DNA from: a virus
Direction: 5' to 3' (one strand)
Virus record (IMG/VR): IMGVR_UViG_3300018059_000026
Location: 1-37,764 of that record
DNA: 37,764 nt
Shown: piece after piece, positions 6,892-15,307 of the stretch
How the letters are laid out: each line of letters opens with the position of its first letter
Position numbering within the stretch: position 1 is the stretch's first letter
The notes under the pieces: generated by a model
Database searches by the model: none
What the model saw: the letters and a program-made list of their open reading frames with translations, nothing else
What the model was told of the DNA's origin: nothing
Made by a program: the position numbers and the translations under genes

Positions 6892-8139
6892 ATGCTCCAT
6901 CTCTACCGTCGTCATCGATCCGCCTGCCCGCATACCTCTGCCACGTACCGCCGTTGTCAGTGTCCGATCTACGTCCGGGGTACCCTGGGCGGCGCGGACG
7001 TCAACCGCATGTCGATGGATCAGACGTCCTGGGACGCGGCCAGCAAGCTCGTCAATGAGTGGACAGTTGCAGGGAGCTTCGGCGCGAGGATGGACGCGGG
7101 TCAGAAAACGGTGCAGGACGCGGTCAGCGCCTTTACAGACGACGCGACGGCGCGGGGACTCACTGCGGCTACCCTGAAGAAATATCGCTTCCTGACGAGG
7201 CGTCTGGTGCCCTGGTGCACGGACAACGGGTACGCGTACTTGCCGGCGTTGACCTTGGACGCCTTGACCAGCTTCCGGGGTACCTGGATCGGCGGGGGAC
7301 TCACGAAAGCGAAGCAACAAGAACGGCTCCGGGCGTTCTTCAGCTGGTGCGTTGCGCGGGAGTGGATCCGGAAGAATCCAGCTGAACATCTGTCGGCCTT
7401 CAACGTCGATCGGGTACCAACGCTCCCCTTCACCGCGGACGAAATGGCCCGGATACTCACCGCCTGTGAGAAGTACCCGGCCCGGAACCGCGTCCGCATG
7501 ACCGCGTTCGTGCTGTTGCTCCGTTGGTCCGGGCTCCGGATCGGCGACGCGGTCACGATCACCACGGACCGCATGACCAACGGAAAGGTGTTCCTGCACA
7601 CACAGAAGACGGGAACGAACGTCTGGGTACCGGTACCGCCGACTGTCACGGACGCACTGGCGAAGGTGACACTTGACGGCGATCGGTACTTCTGGTCCGG
7701 GAAGGGGAAACCAACGTCCGCGTCCTCCGGTTGGCAGAGAGCGTTACGTGTCCTGTTCGCGCTTGCGGACGTTCCGACAGGACATGCTCACCGGTTCCGG
7801 GACACCTTCGCGGTTGAATTGTTGTTGCAGGGAGTCGAACTGGCGGACGTGTCGAAGCTCCTGGGGCACGCATCGATCAAGGTGACGGAGCGCCATTATT
7901 CACCGTGGGTTCATGCTCGTCAATCGCGGCTGGAAGCGGCGGTACAGAAAACCTGGACGCTCACTACGCCGCCTTCCGGGGTTCCTGCACAATCTCTCCC
8001 GACCGCAAGCGGCGAATCACAAACCGCGGAGGGAGAGACGCCGGTACCTCCTGCGTCATCTTCCGGTACACCCGCGTTGCCACGGATTCCGGAATCCGTA
8101 GTACCCGACCCGATCGAATCACTCCCGGTTCCTGCCTGA
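6892..8139 (+). CDS. int: tyrosine site-specific recombinase (integrase)
   Basis: 415 residues. Catalytic residues are visible: R216 in SGLRIGD, K239 in TQKTG, H300 and R303 in HAHRFRDTFA, H326 in LLGHASIKVT and the nucleophile Y336 in ERHYSPWV. A SAM-like core-binding domain spans about 75-165. The N-terminus carries a C..H....C.CP cluster (residues 12-25), a pattern common in some integrase subfamilies. Residues about 355-415 are an unusual Pro/Ser/Thr-rich tail beyond the catalytic domain, encoded where an antisense HTH gene overlaps. It would integrate the phage at the tRNA-fMet-like attP just upstream. Confidence 0.92.
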   Translation: MLHLYRRHRSACPHTSATYRRCQCPIYVRGTLGGADVNRMSMDQTSWDAASKLVNEWTVAGSFGARMDAGQKTVQDAVSAFTDDATARGLTAATLKKYRFLTRRLVPWCTDNGYAYLPALTLDALTSFRGTWIGGGLTKAKQQERLRAFFSWCVAREWIRKNPAEHLSAFNVDRVPTLPFTADEMARILTACEKYPARNRVRMTAFVLLLRWSGLRIGDAVTITTDRMTNGKVFLHTQKTGTNVWVPVPPTVTDALAKVTLDGDRYFWSGKGKPTSASSGWQRALRVLFALADVPTGHAHRFRDTFAVELLLQGVELADVSKLLGHASIKVTERHYSPWVHARQSRLEAAVQKTWTLTTPPSGVPAQSLPTASGESQTAEGETPVPPASSSGTPALPRIPESVVPDPIESLPVPA

Positions 8140-8218
8140 AGCGACGGCGGATTGTGTTCCCGCAGACGTGCCAGCGGTCCGCGAGTTCCTGAACGGTGAA
8201 GTGGCGCTCGTCAATCAT
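7964..8218 (-). CDS. excisionase-like helix-turn-helix protein, antisense to int 3' end
   Basis: 84 residues, ATG at 8218 with GGAG upstream. The N-terminal FTVQELADRWHVCGNTIRRR followed by GVIRSGRVLRIPES is the HTH_17/excisionase (MerR-like winged helix) pattern. The last two-thirds (7964-8139) lie opposite the last 58 codons of the integrase. It overlaps the upstream leftward gene by 8 bases. A recombination directionality factor (Xis) or an integrase regulator is the best guess from fold and position. Confidence 0.7.
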   Translation of the reverse strand: MIDERHFTVQELADRWHVCGNTIRRRFRQEPGVIRSGRVLRIPESVATRVYRKMTQEVPASLPPRFVIRRLRSGEIVQEPRKAA

Positions 8219-8660
8219 CGCTGTCTTCTCCGTACGTCTTCACCTTCTCGCCGGCCTTTGTGATCAGCACGTACGCCTTTTTCGGTTTCTTCCTCGTGGC
8301 GTCCGCGAGCATTTGCAGACTGCCGCCCAACTTCACGAACTCCAACTTGTCGAACTTACTACTTTCCCCTTTGACGATCGTCAGCTTGAACCCGTTGACG
8401 TCGGTCGTCTTGATGTCCCAGGCTTCGAGTTCGGCCTTGATCTTTGCTTCCTCGATCTTCTGCTGAGCGGCCAATAGGTCCGCTTCAAACTTCAGTTCCG
8501 CCCAGGTGGACAGGATCGCTTCGACACGTTGCTGGACTTCCGGACTAAGGGTCTGAATCATTTCCTGCGTTTGGGTCAATTCCTGTTTCAACGGACACTC
8601 CTTCGGGGTCTGGCAGAACCCGTTATAGTAAAGGACGTAACGGCAATGCTCACAGGTCAC
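8211..8660 (-). CDS. hypothetical Cys-cluster / coiled-coil protein, 149 aa
   Basis: The N-terminus has C3, C6, C16 and C22 (CEHC, then CQTPKEC), a possible zinc site. A long helix follows at about 25-80 (ELTQTQEMIQ to AKIKAELEAW) and then a Lys-rich beta domain ending in an acidic tail. It is coupled to the polymerase gene by ATGA and lies at the distal end of the replication operon. No family recognised. Confidence 0.65.
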   Translation of the reverse strand: MTCEHCRYVLYYNGFCQTPKECPLKQELTQTQEMIQTLSPEVQQRVEAILSTWAELKFEADLLAAQQKIEEAKIKAELEAWDIKTTDVNGFKLTIVKGESSKFDKLEFVKLGGSLQMLADATRKKPKKAYVLITKAGEKVKTYGEDSDD

Positions 8661-11410
8661 GCGGCGACGGCTTCCCGGATCGCGTGCATGTTCCCCCAGT
8701 CGGTCCCGTAGTCACCCGACGTCTCGATCGGGACGGAGAGATCACTGGCCGGTACCTGTGTCATCGCGTACACCATCTCCACGTCGAGATCCTTCAGGAT
8801 TCGTTCCTCGCACTCCATCAGGAGATCGTCGTGAATCTGAATCAACGGCTCGACTTTATCCCCGCGTTTCCACCGGGGAAGGAGGATGTTTCGGTACACG
8901 TACTCTTCGGCTCGCTTCATGATCGACTGCGCGCCCGCCTGAATCGGTGTCGCGAACGCGAACCGCTCCGCTTCCGATCGTACCGCTTCGTCATAGCTGC
9001 GAATCCCGCCGATGTAGCGACGTCGACCACGAAGGTCTGTCACGAACCCGTACCGCCGCGCTTCCGCGATCTTCCCCTGTTGGTACTCGGGTACCCGCTT
9101 GTACAACTGCATGGTTTCCGTGAGCCAGCGTTGCGCATCGTCTTCGTTGACATCGACCCCGTTCTTCCGCAGTTCCAGACACAAACCGATATTCGTCATG
9201 CCCATCGGGATCCCGAAATTTACCGCTTTGGCGGGGAGCCGGTGTTTGCTTTTGTCCTGATCTTTCGGGGCGACGCCGAAGATCCTTTGGGCCAGGGTCG
9301 CGTGCAGATCCACGCCCGATCGGAATGCGTGGAGGAGGATGGGATCTTGCGAAAGGTGAGCGAGCACCCGCAACTCAATCTGACTAAGATCCCACGAGGC
9401 AAGAACCGCACCGTCGCCACTGATAAACCCTTCTCGAAACCGGGTCGCAAATTTCCCATGCTTGGGCAGCGCGAGCAGGTTCGGATCACTAGCTGCAAGC
9501 CGACCAGTAACGACGCGAGTAAGCCGGAACGTGGCATGGATGCGTCCGTCGAAGGGGTAGCGGTGGACAAAGTCCGGGATCTGGTCGACGAACGTATGTT
9601 TGAGTTTGTAGACTTCACGGTACTCCCTTAGATCCGCGATGTGTCGGCGGATCGCTCCATCCAGTCGGCTATCCTTCTCAAGAGCTTCGAGCACCTTGTC
9701 ATTGGTCGAGGGATCGCCGCCCGGTGTGCGTTTGAGGGAATCGATTCCGTACCGCTCGAACAAGAGTTCCCCGACGTGGTAGGTGGAATTGGGGTTGAAG
9801 GCCCAGGCGTCGTCGTCGGAGTACCCCGCGTCGCCAGCCAGTAATTTCTCAGCAATTCGAGTTCGTATCTCGACAAGTTCGCTGCCCAAGTCCTCAGAAA
9901 GTCGTGCGAAGTGGGCGAGATCGGGACGGATTCCGATCTGCTGCATCCGGTCAATGAGCGGAATGGTTGCGAGATCGGCGCGGTAGACGGGGTAAAGATC
10001 CGCAGCTTCAAGTCGTTCAACCAGTTGGGGCTTGAGTCGTAACGTGCCGTCAGCGTCTCTTCCGGCATACGAAATAGCTCGAACCAGTGGGACATGATCC
10101 AGAGTAGCCGCCCAGATTGCGCCGAATTTAGGCCCAGCTTCGACGTGTCGATCGAGTACCTGATCTCCCCAGAGCTTGCGGGAATCTTTCGAGCGAAGGC
10201 ACCGCTCGACCGCCTTAAACAAATCTGATTTTGGGAGTTTCGGGTGAACGCGTAGCTTACGACCAGGGACGGTTCGCCCTTTCTTGTCGATGTACGGGGT
10301 TGTAGTGAGCCTGACAAATTCGAGTCGGCAGTGTTCTTCGTGTTCGGCATTCTCAGTATCCCAGGAAGCGAGTAACCAGTCTTGCGCGAGCCGGAAATTG
10401 GCATCGCCCATCACGTCGTCGTAGTGCTCCATCTTCATGTTGCAATGACGGGCACAGAGCGGCTTCAGTCCTTGCGGTTCCAGTTGCAGGACGTAGGCCA
10501 TTTGCATCGTGTCGTCAAACGTCAGGTACCGGGTGTCGATCCCGATCGCCCGGAAGATGTTCAGTTCGTGGAGCGCGGAATGAAAGACGAAGGTGTACAG
10601 AGGTACCCCGCCGTCCTCAACCGCCAGGAGATCGAGGTTGACCCATTCGACGAATCGATCGATCAGATGCTTGTACTTGTTCCGGATGATGAACGCATGA
10701 CCGGCGCGGGTCGTGAGTTGGACAGACCAGACGTTGTGCGCCCAACCTTCCGTATCGCACGAGAACTCGATTGAGGTACCCTCGCCGAGCATGATCTGGT
10801 CAACCGTGTCGACATCAAGTACCTCCTGGTAGACCGGCTCCGGGATCGGGTCGTCGAATAGAATCCGGGGTGCGATGCTTCCGTCGAGTACCCCTTCCAG
10901 CTGCGTGAAGTCGTACGTCACCGCTGCGGCGAGTTCAGGGGACCGGAATCCCGCGGCCGGGTTGTAGATCGGGAAAATGATCACCCGTTCGGGATTCGCG
11001 AATAGCGAACGCCGGGGCGAATCGATCGGCAGATGCCAGGGGATCCCGTGGCAGCTTTCCATGTCGATGTCGCCGAGAAAATATTGCGTAATGTGCCGCC
11101 CCAGCGCGACGATGTATTTCGGCCGCACCGCCCGGAGTTCCGTGATCAGTGCAGGTTCGTCACGATCAAAATCAGCTTGTCCATATTCCGCGTCCGGTCC
11201 GCACCAGTCCTTGATCCAGACGGTGAGGTAACAATCTCCACGAGCCGGAAGCCGCACACCATCGAGGTAACGATCGATCTCGTTGGTGCGCCGGCCTTTG
11301 GCACTAAACGGACGGCCAGTACTCGCGTCATCTTTGCTCGCCCATTCTCCGCAGACGAAAAAATCACAAGGTACCGGCCCTTCGCCGTTGATGCGCCGGC
11401 CGACACTCAC
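8657..11410 (-). CDS. family A DNA polymerase with N-terminal UDG-like domain (SPO1 type)
   Basis: 917 residues, GTG start overlapping the previous stop (GTGA). Residues about 1-175 resemble family 4 uracil-DNA glycosylase (GEW..KDD...GRPF, PKYIVALGRHITQYFLG, FPIYNPAAGFRSP), as in phage SPO1 polymerase. The usual FeS cysteines are not evident, and the HP motif reads NP (N150), so glycosylase activity is doubtful. A DEDD 3'-5' exonuclease follows: DTE at 219-221 and YAGRDAD near 448-454, while the exo II region reads HSALHELNIF without the usual Asp. Polymerase motifs are A (SWDLSQIELR, D674), B (R724, K728, F732) and C (IHDD, D861). The O-helix Tyr position (E. coli Pol I Y766) is Met736. It is the presumed phage replicase. 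Confidence 0.9.
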   Translation of the reverse strand: MSVGRRINGEGPVPCDFFVCGEWASKDDASTGRPFSAKGRRTNEIDRYLDGVRLPARGDCYLTVWIKDWCGPDAEYGQADFDRDEPALITELRAVRPKYIVALGRHITQYFLGDIDMESCHGIPWHLPIDSPRRSLFANPERVIIFPIYNPAAGFRSPELAAAVTYDFTQLEGVLDGSIAPRILFDDPIPEPVYQEVLDVDTVDQIMLGEGTSIEFSCDTEGWAHNVWSVQLTTRAGHAFIIRNKYKHLIDRFVEWVNLDLLAVEDGGVPLYTFVFHSALHELNIFRAIGIDTRYLTFDDTMQMAYVLQLEPQGLKPLCARHCNMKMEHYDDVMGDANFRLAQDWLLASWDTENAEHEEHCRLEFVRLTTTPYIDKKGRTVPGRKLRVHPKLPKSDLFKAVERCLRSKDSRKLWGDQVLDRHVEAGPKFGAIWAATLDHVPLVRAISYAGRDADGTLRLKPQLVERLEAADLYPVYRADLATIPLIDRMQQIGIRPDLAHFARLSEDLGSELVEIRTRIAEKLLAGDAGYSDDDAWAFNPNSTYHVGELLFERYGIDSLKRTPGGDPSTNDKVLEALEKDSRLDGAIRRHIADLREYREVYKLKHTFVDQIPDFVHRYPFDGRIHATFRLTRVVTGRLAASDPNLLALPKHGKFATRFREGFISGDGAVLASWDLSQIELRVLAHLSQDPILLHAFRSGVDLHATLAQRIFGVAPKDQDKSKHRLPAKAVNFGIPMGMTNIGLCLELRKNGVDVNEDDAQRWLTETMQLYKRVPEYQQGKIAEARRYGFVTDLRGRRRYIGGIRSYDEAVRSEAERFAFATPIQAGAQSIMKRAEEYVYRNILLPRWKRGDKVEPLIQIHDDLLMECEERILKDLDVEMVYAMTQVPASDLSVPIETSGDYGTDWGNMHAIREAVAA

Positions 11411-12126
11411 GACAGTACCTCCCGAATGTGTGTCGCGATCACTTTCCCGACGCCAGGTACCTTCATCAGTTCTTTCATGCTCGCGTTGTGGAGCCGCCCC
11501 CAGGTACCGAAGTGATCTTCGATCGCTCGCCCTTTGTCCCAGCCGACGCCGTCGATCCCCGACAGCATCCGCAACATTTCGGAGGGTTCAGACATCATCA
11601 CGCGGTCCGGAGGGGGAAGGTAGATCGCTTGGTGTGATCGATGTTCCTGCAATTCCTTCGCCGTCCACCAGCGGTACAAGACGGAGAGAAACCGGATCGT
11701 GTCGACTCGGGTTGGTGAGTGCCAGTACTTGAACCCGAACGCGGTGACTTGGGACAGGATCCAGCTTTCAAGATCGTTGAGCATCACACGACGAGTACCG
11801 ACCATCACCTGACGCCAACCCTTCGCCATGTGTTCCATGACGCCGGAATCGTCCGCGCGCCAGATCCCCTCCGTCAGCAACCAAATCTGGTTGTAGGTGG
11901 ACTGGAGTCCGATCGCTTGATGACCGGCGAACCGTTGGGAGTACATCGACGAGACAAGATCGCGTGTCTCTTTCAATTCGATCCCGATGAACACGTCCGC
12001 GCCTTCGAGTCCCTTCCCGATGAAGGCGAAGTCTCCGAAGTCCAGGTGTGTGAGTTCCGCAGGTACCCCGTACCGGCAGAGCGGACCAAGCAAGTCCTTT
12101 GAGCCGACACGTTCGTCAACGAGCAT
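11407..12126 (-). CDS. ERCC4/XPF-type nuclease with C-terminal helix-hairpin-helix
   Basis: 239 residues from the ATG at 12126, which overlaps the upstream TGA (TGATG); a longer in-frame start at 12219 would run through the preceding gene. The nuclease core has DERVGS, HLDFGDFAF (G31-D32), FIGIELKETRDLVSS (E50, K52, matching the ERK-type site) and QSTYNQIWLLTEG. The C-terminus has tandem HhH elements (LSGIDGVGWDKGRAI and LMKVPGVGKVIATHI). Family members cut branched DNA. Here it would act in replication or recombination beside the polymerase, to which it is coupled by overlap. Confidence 0.85.
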   Translation of the reverse strand: MLVDERVGSKDLLGPLCRYGVPAELTHLDFGDFAFIGKGLEGADVFIGIELKETRDLVSSMYSQRFAGHQAIGLQSTYNQIWLLTEGIWRADDSGVMEHMAKGWRQVMVGTRRVMLNDLESWILSQVTAFGFKYWHSPTRVDTIRFLSVLYRWWTAKELQEHRSHQAIYLPPPDRVMMSEPSEMLRMLSGIDGVGWDKGRAIEDHFGTWGRLHNASMKELMKVPGVGKVIATHIREVLS

Positions 12127-12296
12127 CACTTCGAGTACCCATTCGCCGCGTTGAAGCCTTTGACTGTGAAAGTCGGCGCGGACGGTTGACGGACCATGAT
12201 GTTTTCGCAGAAGAAACACGGCTGACTATCCCGTTCATTCATAGTGACAATCCGAGTCTGAGCCGCGCCGCACGCCGGACAGATGTAGGCGTACAT
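12126..12296 (-). CDS. FmdB-like zinc-ribbon protein, 56 aa
   Basis: It begins MYAYICPACG and has a second CFFC knuckle followed by IMVRQPSAPTFTVKGF, the layout of FmdB-family regulatory zinc ribbons. The start at 12296 is chosen because it gives the family N-terminus and lies 5 bases after the previous stop. Its TGA overlaps the nuclease ATG. Its role is unknown; homologues are common small phage and bacterial proteins. Confidence 0.75.
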   Translation of the reverse strand: MYAYICPACGAAQTRIVTMNERDSQPCFFCENIMVRQPSAPTFTVKGFNAANGYSK

Positions 12297-12301
12297 CGGC
12301 A

Positions 12302-12556
12302 CTACCGTTGTCCTCCGCTGAACGTCGTCGTTCCACCTTCCGGATTGAACGAGATCGGGTTGTAGTCGCTCGACGTCTGAGGAGCCATGACCGGCTTGTA
12401 CAGGTAGTAGGACCGTTTCGACGCGACGAGGTTGATCGGGCCGATCCCCGGAAGGGTTACGAGACTCGCCGGTTGCGGGACATCGTCGCCGTCTTCCATG
12501 CGCGCGAAAATCTGCATCGTGCCGTCTGGGTACTGAAGAACTAGCCGCTTCGTCAT
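12302..12556 (-). CDS. hypothetical protein, 84 aa
   Basis: ATG at 12556 overlaps the upstream stop (ATGA). The N-terminal half looks like a small beta barrel (MTKRLVLQYPDGTMQIFARM), the C-terminal half is Ser/Thr/Gly-rich and probably disordered. No family recognised. Confidence 0.6.
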   Translation of the reverse strand: MTKRLVLQYPDGTMQIFARMEDGDDVPQPASLVTLPGIGPINLVASKRSYYLYKPVMAPQTSSDYNPISFNPEGGTTTFSGGQR

Positions 12557-12738
12557 TCGTCACCGACCAACAGCCGTAGCCTCCGCACGATCAGCACCAT
12601 GTCAGGAGGCACGTAATCATGTGCGATGTAATCGAGTAACGCCCGGACGTCGTGCTCGAAGTTCTTCACCACGGCCGTGACGACTGCCGGAGTCGCGTCG
12701 TACTGCTCACGCGGGGAGTCAAATTCCGGGATGGACAT
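12553..12738 (-). CDS. hypothetical protein, 61 aa
   Basis: The start at 12738 (MSIPEFDSPREQY) is preferred over a farther in-frame ATG at 12828 that lies inside the methyltransferase gene. The product is helical (AVVTAVVKNFEHDVRALLDYIA). ATGA overlap with the following gene. Function unknown. Confidence 0.6.
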   Translation of the reverse strand: MSIPEFDSPREQYDATPAVVTAVVKNFEHDVRALLDYIAHDYVPPDMVLIVRRLRLLVGDE

Positions 12739-12751
12739 CGGGTACCTCGGG

Positions 12752-13462
12752 TCACTGAAGTACCGGCTCGAAGATGACCACGCACGACGGGAATGGTGCG
12801 CTATCGAGTAAGTCCTTGTCTGGGACATCCTGCAAGATGCGCTCCACGGCCATCCGGGGGAGTCCGGTCACTGACACCATTGACTTGTACCATTCAGCCT
12901 TGACGGTGTCAGTGAACGCAATCCCGCCTTCAGGAAGGGGTACCTTCGCCGCTTCGTACTGATCCTTGATCCACTGCCGAAGCTCCACTGTCACCGTTAG
13001 CTCGAACTCCAACCGGCCAGGAAGGAAGCGACAACGGGTACCTGGACGCCAGTGACCGTCTCTGTGGATCGAGCGAATATCGTGGATCTCGTCTTCGATG
13101 GTTGGCGGGTATTCGTCCTTGTCCCAGATGTACCCCATCCACCATTTCGTATCGCTGCGCACCGGGAGCAACAGCACCACCGTCGCACCCTTGTCCGCTT
13201 CCTCGCGCGCTTTCTTGATGAACTTGCCGGCGACGGAGTACGGCGGGTTCAGCCAAATCGTGAATCCGGTACCTCCCCAGTCTTCCGTCAACGCGTCTTC
13301 CGCGAGCGTTGAACCCGGACCCATCCACAGATCGCACTTGGCGTTCTCTTTACTCGCTGCCGCGTCGAGATCGAAATGAAATTCCGCGTTCAGCGCGTCG
13401 AAGGTACCCTGGGGCGTCCCGCGTTCATCACCCGCGCTCGCAAAAAATACTGGGGCGTTCAT
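12752..13462 (-). CDS. phage DNA N6-adenine methyltransferase (Dam family)
   Basis: 236 residues. It shows DERGTPQGTFDALNAEFHFDL then DAAA, the N-terminal signature of the phage Dam/N6-adenine methyltransferase family, and the catalytic motif IWLNPPYS (NPPY at 72-75). ATVVLLLPVRSDTKWW and RCRFLPGRLEF complete the pattern. It would transfer a methyl group from SAM to adenine N6. No partner restriction enzyme is visible, so self-protection or regulation is more likely than a restriction system. ATGA overlap with the upstream gene. Confidence 0.88.
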   Translation of the reverse strand: MNAPVFFASAGDERGTPQGTFDALNAEFHFDLDAAASKENAKCDLWMGPGSTLAEDALTEDWGGTGFTIWLNPPYSVAGKFIKKAREEADKGATVVLLLPVRSDTKWWMGYIWDKDEYPPTIEDEIHDIRSIHRDGHWRPGTRCRFLPGRLEFELTVTVELRQWIKDQYEAAKVPLPEGGIAFTDTVKAEWYKSMVSVTGLPRMAVERILQDVPDKDLLDSAPFPSCVVIFEPVLQ

Positions 13463-13812
13463 CGCGGTTCACTCGCAGGCGGGGCATCGCCGGGTACCGT
13501 CATGTCCATCGCGTCATCACACGACTGATCTGCGTGACACAGACACCGCGACGACGTGCAGTACAACTCGCACGAGGAATCTTCCAGACGGTTCGGCGAC
13601 GCGTCTGGATCGTCCAAGCGCGGCGAGCACATCAGCCGGCAATGACACTCGTGGCCGTGTGCTGCCTGATTCGGCAACGGCGGTCCCGCCATGCAGTAGG
13701 CGTCGGGGTCGTCCTGGTACTTGTCGTGCCGGGGCGGATCCTGGGAGCGATCAGGTACCGGACCCTGCTGACCAATGACCGTCAGGAGAAGAAGGGGCAA
13801 GAGGAATTTCAT
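13459..13812 (-). CDS. secreted cysteine-rich protein, 117 aa
   Basis: A signal peptide opens the protein (KFLLPLLLLTVIGQQ), then a Pro/Asp-rich stretch and nine Cys at 40, 56, 58, 62, 81, 85, 90, 92 and 98, several in HECHC and CLC clusters. It would be exported and probably disulphide-bonded. Sitting inside a DNA replication operon, with ATGA overlaps on both sides, its location is unusual. No homologous family recognised. Confidence 0.65.
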   Translation of the reverse strand: MKFLLPLLLLTVIGQQGPVPDRSQDPPRHDKYQDDPDAYCMAGPPLPNQAAHGHECHCRLMCSPRLDDPDASPNRLEDSSCELYCTSSRCLCHADQSCDDAMDMTVPGDAPPASEPR

Positions 13813-14123
13813 TTGAGCCCCAACGCGGCGAACGCGGATCGGATGTGGTTGTCGAAATGGCGCGATTGAGTCACCGGTAATACTCCAGATGAAGACGGAT
13901 CATCAAACTGCGCCGGTATGCCGGGGTGGTTCTTGATCAATTTCGGGAACGCATTCCGCCGCACACGAATGGTGAAACACTTCCCGCCGTCTCCACTGAC
14001 GTCTCCACTGACGTCCGGGCCGCGCAACGCGGACAGCACGTTCCACAGACGGGCAGAATCCGCGCTGCCCTTGAGTAAAAACTTTTCGATCCGATTCAGT
14101 TCGTTTCGCAGTCGTGTTGTCAT
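13809..14123 (-). CDS. hypothetical protein, 104 aa
   Basis: Coupled by ATGA to both neighbours. The N-terminus is a basic helix (RLRNELNRIEKFLLKG); the middle holds a DVSGDVSGDGG repeat and KCFTIRVRRNAFPKLI. The DVSG duplication reflects a short direct repeat around 13995-14020. No family recognised. Confidence 0.6.
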   Translation of the reverse strand: MTTRLRNELNRIEKFLLKGSADSARLWNVLSALRGPDVSGDVSGDGGKCFTIRVRRNAFPKLIKNHPGIPAQFDDPSSSGVLPVTQSRHFDNHIRSAFAALGLK

Positions 14124-14521
14124 CGTAGTTCCCCTATGTACGAGATTTTTGACGCGAATAGACGACAGATCACCGCTTCACGCTTCTGTCGGCGTAGTCT
14201 GCGGTTCTTCGGGTACACCGATTCGAGCACGAGATCCGCGGTGCGCCTGCATTCCCAAAAGAGCACGGAGGGATTCACGGCGTCAGCGATCTCCCTGTGT
14301 TGCAGTTGGCTGATCCACCATTGCATGTCGGGTGAAGTCGTGCTGGTGCGCCAAAACGTCGCGAGTGACTGTCCTTTGACACGACGCATCCCGTTCTTGC
14401 ACGCGCCGAGGTATTTGAGAATCCACTTCCAGCGCGTCGGGTTGTCTAGCGCGGAGACGATCATCGCTCTGCGTTCTGCGACGTTGTCGGGCCAACAGAA
14501 GTCCCGGTACAGTTCCTTCAT
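14120..14521 (-). CDS. hypothetical protein, 133 aa
   Basis: Start at 14521 because ATG overlaps the upstream TGA (TGATG). The protein is helical and basic with many Trp and Arg (FCWPDNVAERRAMI, TRWKWILKYLGAC, LESVYPKNRRLRRQKRE). The charge suggests nucleic-acid binding, without a recognisable fold. Confidence 0.6.
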   Translation of the reverse strand: MKELYRDFCWPDNVAERRAMIVSALDNPTRWKWILKYLGACKNGMRRVKGQSLATFWRTSTTSPDMQWWISQLQHREIADAVNPSVLFWECRRTADLVLESVYPKNRRLRRQKREAVICRLFASKISYIGELR

Positions 14522-15300
14522 CACAGACCCCAGTCTTCCGGCATCGAATCCGGATACGCTGTCATCGCCATCAACGGCCAGTCCAGATCCGGAAACTCTT
14601 GATCGCGCGCCTGCGAGTTCGGGAACTTCCCGATCTTCGTCTGGTAGACGCGACCGATCGGATCCCAGCGGTGTGACAGGGTTATGTCCACGAGTCCCGC
14701 GACCCCGTTCCAACCGTCCGGGATGCGTTCCCCCGTGTTACTCGGGACCATCTTGCCTTTGGCCGGATCGAATTTGCTGATCCACTTGTCGCGGTTCGTG
14801 CGCAGAAGTCCGAGATTGACGCCGGCCGCGGTCGCTTCCTGATACAGCGAGTTCATTTCGGTATTGAGTGGGCCGTACTCCTTCGGGGCATCGTTCTGCG
14901 CGCCGAAATTCGCGTACCGGAGTACCTCGTACCCGATGTCTTCGCGGTCGATCAGGACCGTCCGCACATGCTGTAAGGCGACCCGGTAGTCGGCGACGAA
15001 CTTGTTCCAGACCGCCATCGCCGCGTCGCCGAGTTGGTTCTTTGACTGACCCTTGACCGGCTGGAAAATGTACCGCCCGATCCGGATGTCTTTGTCGACC
15101 TTGCGTTCCTTGCGGACGCGGTTCATGCCGAATGCGTCGAAGGCACAGACGTAGATCGGTCCAGGAGCGGACAGGGCGAAGTCGGATTTCCCGGACCCTT
15201 CTTCGCCGTTCGACGCCCAGGACAAGGACGACGGGGCATCCTCGCTCAACTTCTCGTAGCTCGCCCAGTCGACGGTTTCGTGATTCTTCGCGGTTGCCAT
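14521..15300 (-). CDS. RecA-like P-loop ATPase (Sak4 / AAA_24-like)
   Basis: 259 residues. Walker A is NGEEGSGKSD (G32-S39, K38) and Walker B is VRTVLID (D118) followed by a glutamate. FALSAPGPIYVCAFD after Walker A and AAGVNLGLLRTNRDKW later match the AAA_24/Sak4 type of phage recombination ATPase. Sak4 proteins promote single-strand annealing with an SSB. The 291-aa protein upstream in the operon is a possible partner. The recombination role is inferred from fold and context. Confidence 0.75.
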   Translation of the reverse strand: MATAKNHETVDWASYEKLSEDAPSSLSWASNGEEGSGKSDFALSAPGPIYVCAFDAFGMNRVRKERKVDKDIRIGRYIFQPVKGQSKNQLGDAAMAVWNKFVADYRVALQHVRTVLIDREDIGYEVLRYANFGAQNDAPKEYGPLNTEMNSLYQEATAAGVNLGLLRTNRDKWISKFDPAKGKMVPSNTGERIPDGWNGVAGLVDITLSHRWDPIGRVYQTKIGKFPNSQARDQEFPDLDWPLMAMTAYPDSMPEDWGL

Positions 15301-15307
15301 TTAATCC

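Noticed and set aside
6892-8139. Insertion sequence or transposase
   Set aside because: The R-K-H-R-H-Y residues identify a tyrosine recombinase, and no terminal inverted repeats flank it.
5188-11410. Complete 2-aminoadenine (Z-genome) pathway
   Set aside because: A diphosphohydrolase-like protein and a family A polymerase are present, but no PurZ-like or DatZ-like gene is visible in the window, so the pathway is not claimed.
12752-13462. Restriction-modification system
   Set aside because: Only a phage-type adenine methyltransferase is present; no cognate restriction endonuclease or specificity subunit lies nearby.
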